Assembly (NCBI GenBank): GCA_023614405.1
Contig: CM042697.1
Coordinates: 305,940,323 to 306,004,322 of the forward strand
Direction: 5' to 3'
DNA: 64,000 nt
Source of the DNA: Avena insularis
Taxonomy: Eukaryota; Streptophyta; Magnoliopsida; Poales; Poaceae
A program made the position numbers and the translations under genes. Below, one piece after another: positions 24,635 through 35,593 of this stretch (within the stretch, counting starts at the first letter, position 1; every line of letters begins with the position of its first letter). Below the pieces are notes generated by a model, which worked only from the letters and a program-made list of their open reading frames with translations, searched no databases and had not been told where the DNA came from.

Positions 24635-27600
24635 TACATTGTTACATTGCGACGGAAAGAGGTTTAAGCGATCCACTTAGCTTTTTCCACTACTGTAGAG
24701 TATCTTTCCTTAGCTCCTGTTAGCATCGTCAAGCCGTTCTCGAGACACCATCTGTTTTGTTCTGACCCTGGCCAACGCATGTCAGTCACCCGTTAGCTTT
24801 TTTGAGAAAAATGAGTAACTAAAACATAGCCTGGCCGGGTCACCCATCTTTCCCTTTTCCTCCCCGGCATGGAAGCATCCCCTCTCCCTATGTACGGGCA
24901 TTCATGTCCCTTTGTTCCCTCATGTCTAGAGGAAATCCAGCATATCATGTTTACTCGCCTATAGCAGATCTTAGGCTCTTTCACTTTCGATAACTCAGCA
25001 AACAGTTCTCTGCTTCACACATAGGGCTGGTAGGGACAAATCCATGCCTTCGGCAGGCCTCGGGTCAGAAGGTTTCAGGAACCTTTCAGCCAAAGCCGTT
25101 TTATCATTCAGGCGGTGCTTTCCAGCCCCTTCAAACTCGTCCAACGGTTTACTTCTAGACTGGCCTGGAAACGTTGCCATGTTCGTTCCACATAGGGCGC
25201 CTGGCCCTCCCCACATGATCACCAAGTCCACCGACATGTTAAAAATAAGGAAAACCGATTACCATACCAGTGATTTCCCTACTTACTCTCCCTCGATCGT
25301 TTTGGGGTTCCCGCGCCATTCCCGGGATAGCTGGTCAGCGACTGGATGTAGGCAGAAGTCGTCCCCTTAAGGGGTGACGGCCGCGCGCATAGCTTGCTGG
25401 CGCAGCGGCAGCAGGTAATCTCTAACGAGCGCCAGGTTCACCATGGCAGAATCGCATTGGCGCCCTTCAGCGCGCCTATGCGTGGGATCGGCAGATGACC
25501 CCACAAAAACATGATCTTGCTACACAAGCCTCGGAGCTCCAGACCCCAAGTGTTATGTGGCATGGTTGTCGGTTCTTCTTCCATCGTTGCAAGGTCCAGC
25601 AACCCTCGGACTAGGGGCAACGTTCTGAGAACACTGCCCCTGTAGAGGGTTTTGCACGGGCCCTGCGGCGATGGTAGGAGAGCACTCCACCCCATGTCTC
25701 TGCCCTAGTTTGGAATTGGAATGAGCACGGGCAGACTCCTAGTGTAGCCTGACAAATTCTAGTTGCGCGTCGAGGTCGTCCCTCCACACCGCGTATTCCA
25801 CCGTCCCAAGAAATGGCAGGTGCTGAGCTATTGCGCGGGCAGCGGCAATAGCTTCTCCCAAGGTTCGGTTCCTTGAGCGATGGGATTGGGGTTGGTGTAT
25901 TGCAATTGGCGCGGCGTGGTGAGTCACCATGAAGCCGTGTTCGCCGCATGTTGGGCTGATGCGATGCTCTGGATCGGGGTCGGCACCTATGGCTCCACCC
26001 AATGCAGCCCCTTCAGACAAATGGCACCCATCGGTGGCATCTCCTATGCCACCGGGTGAGCCACTCCACCGGCGGCGCCTCCTGTGTCGCTGGGGAATGG
26101 GTCTTTGGTTGTGACGCCACCTGCGTCACCTGGCAGTGGCACTTCATGTGTAGTCGTGCCTCCGCCAGCATGCTCGCCTTCCTCAACCGTGGGATGCGGT
26201 TGGGGTTGTGCAGTTGTGCTTGGCCCTGGACGCGGGTCAACATCCACGACGGTGTTCGCGCGCTGTGCATGAGGCTCGACATCCAAGCCCCAGTCATGGG
26301 AAGGCCATGGGAGCGAGTCCGTGCAGCGGGCGAGTCCATCGTGGCAGGGCTGGTCCCGGTGCCAGAACCTCTCCTTTGTGGCATGGATGGTGATGGCGCT
26401 ATCGATGTTGATGTGGAAGATGAAAATGAAAGGATTTCAATGACGATGATGATGATTATGCGGATGTCGATGATGATGATGAAGCTTATGAAGCTGATGA
26501 TGCTGAAGCTGATTGTTGAAACCAAAAACACGAGTGCCCCCTACCTGGCATGCCAGATGTCGCGTCTTGCCAACGTGAACATCGGGGATGTTGGACACCC
26601 CCTATTTGTTCGGTAGTGGGCACGAAGGTGTTCCGTACTCAACGCCATCGTAGAAACCTGCTTATACGGGCACAAAGCACACACAATTCACACATGATCA
26701 TTTTTTACCTAGGTTTGGGCCGCCCCTTCGGCTAAAAACCCTGTATCATTATTTGGTGGATTATCTGGGGTGGATAGATGTAAAAGATGATGATCTTAAG
26801 CGTGCCAGGGAGCTGCTTTCTCTTTAGCTTCTACACTTCCTAGGCTTCCTCTTCCTCACTTCTCTTACTTTTTCCTCTCTTCCTCCTTTCCAGTGTGGAG
26901 ATGTATCTCAGCTCTCTCTCCCTCTCAGCTACTTACGAGGTGCATCAGTCTATCCAACTATCTAGTTGTTCAAACTCTCTTCACTATCCAAAAAAACCTT
27001 CCTATCTATGGCTAAGTGCCTCCTTTCATACCTCAGAGGTCACTACAAGTGCAGGTGTGGTGCACCGCCAAAGGCGTTCCCGGGCTCATTTTCGGTGCGC
27101 CATGTGGTCTTCAGGCAGATGGGCGGTTCCTGTGGCCAATGGATGGACACGGGCGGTGCGCAGGCGCACTTGATTGTCGCATGACAACTCAGGCTCCAAT
27201 CTATCACGCCTGTTTGCGGGTTGCTGTAGCGGACTGCAGCGTCAAGATGATGTCTAGCAACACGGTCGCATCGCCTGTTCTCAAGGCTGGGCCCGACACG
27301 ACTTGTCAGGCTCAATTGACTTTCACTCCAGGGCCACGCCTGGCCCAGGAGGGTTGATCTTCTGTTCCTTACGGGGTACAGTCGAGGCTTCTCCTCATCT
27401 TCGATGTCCCCCATAGTGCCTTACCTTCCTTCCAGGGCAGCAGCCGGAAGGACGGTTTGGACCGCCTCATGGGTGTTGTTGTCCTTTCCTTATCGTCCTC
27501 GCCTGGCTAGCTGGTCATGGGTCATAAAAGTAGTATTCATCTCTTCCCATAGGCACCTACACCATAGTCGGCGTATCCCTTCAACCGCCAAGCTGCTGAC

Positions 27601-27839
27601 CGGTGGGTCTTGGCCCACGCACCAAGTCTAAATGCAAGGGACCCCCGATCTCATTAATCCGACATCATTTTTTACATCCTTATCTCCTATAAGAACCCGT
27701 GTGGATCACAACGGCGTTGTAATAAGCTTGAAGCTCTCTGGTGTTTTTTTGGATCTTGCGCTTCACTCACATTCTGCTATTTGCTTTCCCATGGAAAAAC
27801 ATCTTTCAAAACCATGCACAGCAGGAGTTCCCTTACATA
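24635..27839. other. Decayed repeat, probable LTR retroelement interior and LTR
   Basis: No intact gene. The segment begins TGTTACATTGCGACGG inside the A 3' LTR. On the minus strand, 25739-26290 gives degenerate readable frames (acidic and Pro-rich, then GTVEYAVWRDDLDAQLEF) that could be an old gag, but I cannot confirm it. Near 26705-26750 the minus strand carries CCTAGGTAAAAAA-like sequence of the kind seen in grass LTR U5 regions. A GAT-rich stretch at 26400-26520 would encode an acidic run in one frame. Confidence 0.35.
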
Positions 27840-28790
27840 CACCACACGAGCGGGCGGCTAGGAATGGTGTACATCACCGGGTCACTCCCTATCAACATCA
27901 GAGCCTACAATGTCGAACTCTGAACTTATAGACTAGCTCTAGCAATAAGTCACCTCACCCACGGTTCTTAGTGCTTGAGACCCTTGCATGACGCATGTAT
28001 GGAATCCCGGTCATACACTTTTTTCCATATAGTCCTCACCTCAAGTGGCCTACGGGGCAGTTCATGAGGCACACTCCATCCAGTGATCAAAGAATTGAAG
28101 GACCTAAAGTGCCAGGCTCTGACTTATGTACTAGCTCCGATGACAAGTCACCTCACCCACGGTTCCTGACGCTTGACACTCTCGCACGAAACATGCGTAG
28201 AATCTCAGTGGTGTGCGTTTGTGCCCTATGGATTTCTACTCGAGAGTCTTATGGGGTGGTTCGTGAGGCACACCCCCTCTAGCGGACAAAATCTCAGGAC
28301 CTAAAGTGTCGAGCTCTAAAATTACGATCTGAATCCGGTAGTAAGTCACCTCACCCATTGTTGTCGGTACTTAAAACCCTTTTCATAGCACGTGTACAGG
28401 GCCTTTGTGTCGCGTGTGTTTTCTATACATCCTTCTCCTCGAGAGGCTTACAGGGTGCTTGTGAGGCACACCCCCTCCAGCAGTCAAAATCTCAGGACCT
28501 AAAGTGTTGAGCTCTGAACTTATAGTCTGGTTCCGGCTGTAAATCAACTCACCCACAGTTCCTGGTGCTTAAAACCCTTTGAATAGCACATGTACGGGTC
28601 CTTTGTGTTGCGTGTGTTTGCTCTACAGCCTACTCCTTGAGAGGCTTATAGGGCGGCTTGAGAGGCGAAACCACTCCAGTGGCGTAATTCCTCACTAAAA
28701 CTACGGTCTGCTCCATGAGGGACTAGCACGAAAAGCACCTGCCCTACAGTTCTCTCCTTGATAGGATTACGGGCGGCCCATGGGGAAACC
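27840..28790. repeat. 198-bp tandem repeat array
   Basis: The anchor CACCTCACCC recurs at 27951, 28149 and 28347, and as CAACTCACCC at 28545, giving an exact 198-bp spacing. A diverged fifth unit follows near 28737. Units share TGAGGCACACYCC(C/A)TC and GACCTAAAGTG blocks but differ at many sites. Arrays like this occur in the 3' untranslated regions of Tat/Ogre-type retrotransposons. Confidence 0.85.
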
Positions 28791-30688
28791 CCCCACCATA
28801 AGCCTAAACATCGGCTACACGGGCAACCGTTCCTATGTTCGGAGTTTGTGCGGAAAACTCCTAACTTACATCCCATTCCCTCGAGAGGTTGTTTGTGGAA
28901 TCGCTTCCCACCAGTGGGCAAGAACTCGCGCAGGGCTCTTGAACGGTGGAAACCTGAGCACGCACAGGCCTCTCTCCGGGTTAAGGAGCATGCGATGCAG
29001 GTAGACTAGCTAGGCACCCTTGACATGGGGGCTACCTACGCGACCTTCGTGAGGGCACACACTAGTGATGTTCATGCTCAAGACCGGCTCAAGAAACCTC
29101 ACGGTAATCGTCACACCTGCTACCTAATAATCCTCCACAAGGACAGGGGGCTCCCAGGTCAGAAACGCGCAAAGCCCCTCACGGATCATCATGCGGAACC
29201 CGTCACATGATAGTCAGAAGTCATTGCGATCAGAAAGACTCATCATGCGCATCACCCCCATGGTGCCTACCTAGGGAGCAAACAAGGCGAGCATAGCCTC
29301 AGTAGGACCCTTCACAAAATCGTCTCCCGGGTCATATCTGCTTCCCTCCGAGGCGCTGGCTCTTCCCTCTTAGTGAAGAACGCGTCCTAGGCACTGTCAG
29401 GAATGAAATCTATGGACAGAAGTAACACAGGAGCCTCGCGAGGTAAACCTTTCAGTGTAACTATACTGGTGGCCACCACCGGCTCCATAGAGCCGACACC
29501 GCGCCGCGACCTTGCTCAAACCCTTGCATCAAAACAAAGGATGCAGAAAGAAGGGAAACTAGCACCAAGATCCGCTTAAAGATATCCATTATAGTCTTTC
29601 CTACAAGGCATGGAACTAAGGAGCACTACAACTTCTAAAGCTACACTAGCAAAAGGCCCACAACCTTGTCAGTGCAACGGCGTCCACGGCAAGGACCCGA
29701 CTCAAACTTACCCAAGTTGTCATGTTAGTAAACACGCAACATCAAGGGGTTGAACACGGTCATGGAAAAGCATCCTCATCTGGTGAGGCATAACTGCATT
29801 ACATATCTGCATTTGATTCCATGGTCACAAACGAAGCACCCCTAGTCGATAGTGAGATATGTCTCGCCTGGTGTAGGGATCTCGATGTTCATGTTCCACC
29901 TGTCATCACCACGGGGGTGCCTCATGAGCACACCTCCTCGAATGTCGTCGGAAACTCCTAGGGTGAAGCGCTGGGGAAGAAGCTTCACCCTTCTAAACCA
30001 GTCCTCATCCCAGTGTATGAGGACGAAATCGATGACTCTGTCTAACTCGGGGTCGTCTTTGATCTTGATCATTACCGGTAGAGGATCAGGAGGCGAGAGT
30101 GGTCGGGCTCTGCTCAACATCGGGCCTTCTGCCACGCCAACCGAGGTGCCCCTACCACTGCCGTGAGGGCAGCCGCAACCATGCTTGATCAGCGCCTATC
30201 CTTCGGCTGCTCCTCCAGAGGCGGAAGCGACAACAAGGGAGGTTCCACGGCCTTTGCGCCTCTCCCGACCGCTCTCACACGGCCTCCCGTGGCCAGGTTT
30301 CACCGTAGGGGTCTCCTCAACCTTAACCATGGAAGACTTACGCTTCTCTTCGGCAGAGAAGCACAGTGGCATCATAGGGCAGAGCGAGGCCCTGGCTCCT
30401 CCAAGAAAGAACGGGGATTGAGGAGCGAAGAGGTGGTGTGGAGTGAAGGGGTAGCGTGCTCATGCCTCGATATGACGAGACCCATCGAAAATACGTGTCA
30501 CTGTGCCGGGCACGCGACATTAACTACCAGACCCCACGCGCCATCGCATCGTGGGAACAACTCTTGGGGCAGAGAAAATGCACCCAAGATCACCGAAGAG
30601 TGCTGCACGTCCGTTTTGAATCTATGGGCCTTGCTCAAACCCTTGCCCCTTCACGCCTACCAAAGGACGTGTGAGCCAAGCGTCCAGG
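28791..30688. other. Decayed repeat without recognisable gene
   Basis: GC-balanced, open frames short and unrelated between strands. A 196-codon plus frame at 30163-30753 has no motif I recognise and runs past the likely LTR start at 30689. A purine-rich GGGGATAC directly precedes that start. Confidence 0.35.
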
Positions 30689-31460
30689 GGATACTGTCAA
30701 GATCCTGGCAACCGGGGTTCTACGCCCCGATGGTCGACGGGTCCGTAGTTTGAGCAGAGGCACCCTCAAGATGCTGCAACACCTCCAGAAGTGGCACAGT
30801 AGGTTGATTCCCCGCGAGGCCCCGCACGGCCTCAGGAGTGCGTGTTGTGAAGAGGGGCCCTGCGTGGTAACTCACCATGCTGCGGGGCTTCGGATACCTT
30901 GGAGCGTGCCCAGGGAAAATCGGTAATCCCAGCGCGGGGGCATCAAGGAAGGCAGATCCCAACAAGGGGCATAGCATCTTCGCAGACCGCGGTCCGCCCC
31001 TTCGGTGCCAGGGGAGGACGAAAGACCTTAGCACTGGCAGTCCTCTCTTTTCCGTTTTGGAGCAAGGAAGAACCTGGGGGCGCCAGATGGAGCCAAGAAG
31101 TGCTAAAGAAGCTCACTTTATAGAAGGATGGAGAAGACCCGATGTACAAGACTAGCCTTGTGGACCGGGAATTCAGGGAGCGCTAGTGTGGTTACCCTTC
31201 CTGCCTAAGAATAGGTGGAAGAGGCCCATCGCCTCTATATAAGGAGACATTCTCCCACCTTAGAAGAGGGCGATCCCTGAGATCTAAAACCCCAAACATT
31301 CATCTACCATTGTACCCTCACAAAGCGCGCAAGAAATACAACAAAGAAGGTGTAGGGGCTTTACTTCCTCATGAGGGTCCTGAACCTAGGTAAAAAAAAC
31401 CGTGTCCACTCTCTGACATGCTCTTGCTCCGCCAATCGCTGCTGTCACCGAGACTTCTTG
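30689..31460 (+). repeat. Probable LTR, plus orientation
   Basis: Begins TGTCAAGATCCTGGCAACC after GGGGATAC, which looks like a polypurine tract. It has a TATA box at 31236 and then CCTGAACCTAGGTAAAAAA, followed by GTGTCCACTCTC, as in U5 regions of grass Ty3/gypsy LTRs. The 3' end is uncertain and no second copy is in the window, so it could be one end of a cut element or a solo LTR. Confidence 0.45.
31236..31244 (+). promoter_or_regulatory. TATA box in probable LTR
   Basis: TATATAAGG in the context GCCTCTATATAAGGAGACATTC, plus strand. Confidence 0.5.
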
Positions 31461-31528
31461 GAGCACGTGTTCAGCCCCTCATGAACCAAGGGCACATTGG
31501 ACCTTAGTTCCTTCACGGGACACATGCT

Positions 31529-32965
31529 TTGACAGACGAGAAGTTTTGGGCCCTGAACGCTCACGTGGCGAGTGAGCTCCTTGAGAACAGGGCCATCGAG
31601 CTTCGTCATCCCCATGGCACAGTCAGGTACAGGGAGATTCCAATCTATGTTTGCTTCCTCTACACAGGGATGGTCCCTCCCTTTTCAGAGTTCTTCCTCG
31701 AGGTGATGAAGGTGTATAGCTTTCACCTCATGTAGATCCACACACACACAATGCTAATACTGGCCACCTTCGCTCATATCTGCGAGGTGTACATGGGGGT
31801 GAGGCTATCAGTGGTGGTGTTTTTCCACTTCTTCACCCCTAGAGTGTACAAGAAACCAGAAATCGCACGGGGCATCACACTTCATCTTTGTAACTAGCAT
31901 TCCAAACAGTATCCCACCGGCCAATTGAAGTCCAAGTGGGGATGAATGGTAAGAGGAATTTTGCGTGGTGCTGGTTGGAGATTGTCGCCATGGATTTCTA
32001 GATGAGGCCGCACAACCCGACCTCTCCTGCCCGAGGCTGAGCTCCTAGGACGCGGATTTGTGCCCTATTACGACCCGGATCCAAGATATGGTGGATCAAG
32101 GTTTAACCATCAATGTCGTGATATCCGACTTCCTCCTGTGGCACCTGGAGTCGCTGTAGAGGATATCAAAACTGTCGTGGGAGTATAGCGTCAGTGAGGA
32201 CCCCATGCACCTTCAGTCCGGGAAGAAAAATGATTTCTCCTGGGAATCCTACCTCTCTTTGATGTGGAGGCTTCTTACCCCGAAGGAAATAGGGGACATA
32301 CTGAAGTCCCTCACTCCAATCCATCAGGATACGCACCGGGCTGCCATCCTCGCATCCCTTCCTCCCTGCAACATGAAGGGGATTGCGAATGGGGAATAGT
32401 CAGAGTCTGATTCGAGGGGTGGTGGCGAGAGTGTTGACGAGGAGTCGCTATATCATAAATCTTGTGTGGCGCTTTCCTCAAGCGAGGCTAAAGAGTAAGG
32501 GACCTCCCGCGGGCATACGGCCACAAAGGAGGCCACCGATGAGGAGGCGGAGATCCTGCGAGATGTCTTTGTTCAATCGACTTGTGGTTTCAAGTACCAG
32601 GCCTGTCTTCCTCTAACGCCCAGGGAAAACAGGTTGTCGGAGAAACCCTTTCCTCGGATCGCCCCATGGTGCCTCCTGTCGAGGAATGTGGGTATGTTGA
32701 CATGACGAGTGTCCCTCCAGACAAGGCTTAAAAGCGCCCACGAGAGAATACGGGTGGCGAGTCGACTTTGCTCGAAGTCCGACAACCTTCACTGAAGAAA
32801 GGGAGGTGGGGATTTAATGCCGGTCTCTGGTACGTGTTTCATTCTTTGGTCTTCACCTAGAATTCTTATGTACAACTCCTCAACCGTCTTTATTCTCAGG
32901 GGTGTGCTAGGCGCTGGGGAGGCCAGGGCACCAGGCCAAGTCACTGAGACACCAGGAGGAGACGC
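31529..32965 (+). pseudogene. Second Transposase_28-type gene (decayed), cut by the B-C unit
   Basis: A plus-strand frame at 31529-31735 holds VPPFSEFFLEVMKVYSFHLM. It continues in shifted frames with FAHICEVYMGVRLSVVVFFH. This is the same domain as at 6895-7250 in E2 (pattern PPSxFFxEVLxxYG...CEGFLGIRPSLNLF). Downstream coding quality is poor (32205-32399 in one frame, acidic frames to 32700). The final frame ending VTETPGGDA is interrupted at 32965 by the inserted unit and resumes at 55104 as FFPELSMEE before a stop. Confidence 0.6.
32961..32965. other. Left target-site duplication GACGC of the B-C unit
   Basis: GACGC directly before TGATACG at 32966. The same five bases follow the last LTR at 55099-55103. 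Confidence 0.8.
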
Positions 32966-34536
32966 TGATACGTCATAAATGTATCTATAATTTTTGATGT
33001 TCCATGCTTGTTTAGTATCCACTTTGCTATGCTTTGTCTACACTTTGAGGTATTTTTATAAATTTTCTGGGACTAACCTATTAACAAGATGCCACAATGC
33101 CAGTTGCCTGTTTTCTGCTATTTTTGGTTTCAGAAAAGTTAGTAAGGAAATATTCTCGGAATTGGACGGGACAAAAGCCAAAGTCAATATTTCACCGAGA
33201 CGAACATAGATACCGAAGGGAGACCAGAGGGGCGCCATAGGGTGGCCGCACCCCCCACGCGTGGGCCCACCCTGGGTCGCGCCTGGGAAGGGTATGGGCC
33301 CCCTGGACGCCCTCCTTCCTCGCCTCTTTGCCTATATAATCCCCCTGATGCCAAAACCCTAAGTAACCGATCAGATCTCCATGAAATAGTCTATATCCGC
33401 CTCCACCATCGTCCCTATATCAGGGGGATCTTAAGCTCTTCCTAGCACCCAGCCGAAGGGGAGAGATCATACCGGAGGCCTTCTTCATCACCATGCCAGC
33501 CTCCAGTATGATGCGTGAGTAGTTCCACCTTGGACTATGGGTCCATACAGTAGCTAGATGGTTGTTTCTCCTCCTTTGTGCTAACATGTTTAGATCTTGT
33601 GAGCTCCGTTCATGATCAAGATCATCTATTTGTAATCATGCATATTTTGTTTGTAGGGATCCGATGGATATTGAGATTACTATGTCAGATTGACTAATGA
33701 TTCTATCTTATTGATTATATCATGTCAGTGTTGTTTGAGATCTTGCATGCTCTCCGTTTATAGTAGCTATCTTGGCCAAGTAGATGCTAGTGACTCCAAG
33801 AGGGATTATTCATGCTTGATAGTGGGTTCATGCCTCTATTGAATCTGGGGAAGTGACAGAAATCTCTAAGGTTGTAGATGTGCTGTGGCTAATAGGGAGA
33901 AAACAACAATCTCTTGTTCATGGAACAATTGTATTGTTTACTTTACACACCTTGCTTAAAGCAGTTATCTGTTTCTTGCAACCTAATACTGGAGGGGGTT
34001 CGGATGATAACCTGAAGGTGGATTACTAGTCATAGATGCAGTTGGATGGCGGTCTATGTATATTGTTGTAATGACAATCAAATCTCATAGGATCATGAAT
34101 GTCTAGTATTGCATTGTTATGCCTTGCTCTGTCCTGTCAATTGCCCCGCTGTAATTTGTTTACCCAAAATATTATGTTATTTATCTTAAGGAGAACACCT
34201 CTAGTGAACTGTGGACCCCGGTCCAATCTTTACCATTGATACATCTTCCACTGTTACTGTTTACTTTATACAAGCTACCATTACCTTCCACACCATACGT
34301 TTAATCCTTTATTTTCAGCAAACCGGTGAGATTGAAAACCTCACTGTTCGTTGGGGAAAAATCTTGAGTTTGTGTTGTGCAGGATCCAAGTTGTTAGCAA
34401 CACCTTGGGATCATTTGCTTCCTCCTACTGGTTCGATAACCTTGGTTTCATACTGAAGGAAGACTCACTGCTGTTCTCATCATACCTTCCTCTTGGGGTT
34501 TCCCAACGAAGCTCTACAGTGATATGAGCCGCATCC
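32966..34536 (+). repeat. Element B 5' LTR
   Basis: 1571 bp, from TGATACGTCATAAATG to GAGCCGCATCC (terminal CA mutated to CC). TATA box TATATAA at 33333-33339. Homologous along its length to 19150-20719. Confidence 0.87.
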
Positions 34537-34546
34537 AGACATTTTG

Positions 34547-34565
34547 TGGCGCCGTTGCTAGGGAG
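34547..34565 (+). other. Element B primer-binding site
   Basis: TGGCGCCGTTGCTAGGGAG, ten bases after the LTR end. One change from the form in C (TGGCGCCGTTGCCGGGG). Confidence 0.75.
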
Positions 34566-34750
34566 TTAAGGACGGCTTCACAAGGGGAGTCCTTCACAAC
34601 CTTTCTCTTTACTTTGTTTTTGTTTTGCTTAGTTTCTTTTGCTTTTTTTTGCTTGCTTATTTTTATAAAAAAATACAAAAAAAATAGTTTCTTTTGGTTT
34701 GCTTTCTCTTATCAAGAACACACAAAAATTAGTTCCTACTTTAGTTGCTA

Positions 34751-35593
34751 CCATGTCTGGTGTTGTTCCAATCACTGTGTCACCAATGGAAAGGAAGTGA
34801 AGAGAGTTTCAAAGAAGCTTTGTCTAGAATTTCTGATTTACATGGAAAAATTGAGCCTAAAATGAGTCTAGGCTTAGTTATTAGTAGTTTCTACCATGGT
34901 CTTGCTCTTTGTTATAGATATGCTTTGGATGCTGTAGCAGGGAGAGATATTTTTCAATGTAATGACAATGAAGCTTTGGATGCCATAAAGAAGTTGATTA
35001 CAATTTATAATTTGCCTACCAATCCTGATTCTTCCTTTATAAACATATATTCTAGGTTGAACAATCTTGAGACTAGTACCACTGCTTTGAAAGATTATTA
35101 TAACATGCTTAGAGAGCACCATGATTATGTTCCAATAAATTCTGAGCCTTCAAAATGGTTTCCTACAATAAAATTTGCCATACACAATGAAACTTTTGAT
35201 GCTCGTTGTGATATCATGTCTGAATTTTGCCTTATGCCTAAAGGCATCTATGAGTCTTTGAATCTTTGGGGACTTTCTGAAGGAGGAGAAGAAATATCTC
35301 TTACCAATAATGCCACTATATTACCTATTGGAATAGCTGAAGGAGTGTTTACAAAGATCTCAGGGAAAGTGGTGTCTACTGATTATCTTGTTATTGAATG
35401 TGTAGGAAAAGGACAAATTACACTTGGAAGATCCCTACTGAAACACCTTGGACCAATAATAGATGTGGGAAAAGGCATTATGCATTTTGATTCTCCAATA
35501 AGCAATCATACATTCCCTAAATATAAGAAGAAAGGTAAGAAAGGTAGGAGCAAGAACTTTGATGTCAATGCTTTTTCATTTGAAAATACTTGA
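34751..35593 (+). CDS. Element B condensed gag-protease-like protein
   Basis: An open frame of 282 codons (34745-35593, beginning at a TTG). An ATG at 34752 opens a different frame that stops after about 16 codons, so a frameshift near 34795 probably separates start and body. The body has SFKEALSRISDLHGKIE and SFYHGLALCYRYALDA, which matches the gag end of C (TFYAGLNFSSRNLLDS). It passes straight into CLMPKGIYESLNLW, TKISGKVVSTDYLVIECVGK and LGRSLLKHLGPIIDVGKG, matching the protease of C. The long linker present in C is missing, and the protease active site DLGSS is replaced by DIMSE. It may act as a structural protein only. No RT or integrase follows. Confidence 0.65.
   Translation, partial: PCLVLFQSLCHQWKGSEESFKEALSRISDLHGKIEPKMSLGLVISSFYHGLALCYRYALDAVAGRDIFQCNDNEALDAIKKLITIYNLPTNPDSSFINIYSRLNNLETSTTALKDYYNMLREHHDYVPINSEPSKWFPTIKFAIHNETFDARCDIMSEFCLMPKGIYESLNLWGLSEGGEEISLTNNATILPIGIAEGVFTKISGKVVSTDYLVIECVGKGQITLGRSLLKHLGPIIDVGKGIMHFDSPISNHTFPKYKKKGKKGRSKNFDVNAFSFENT

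Noticed and set aside
26002..26616. 204-aa plus frame with long Met runs
   Set aside because: The Met runs are a shifted reading of GAT repeats. The frame has no domain, and the opposite strand is open as well.
30163..30753. 196-aa plus frame
   Set aside because: No motif, overlaps the probable LTR start, and lies in decayed repeat sequence.
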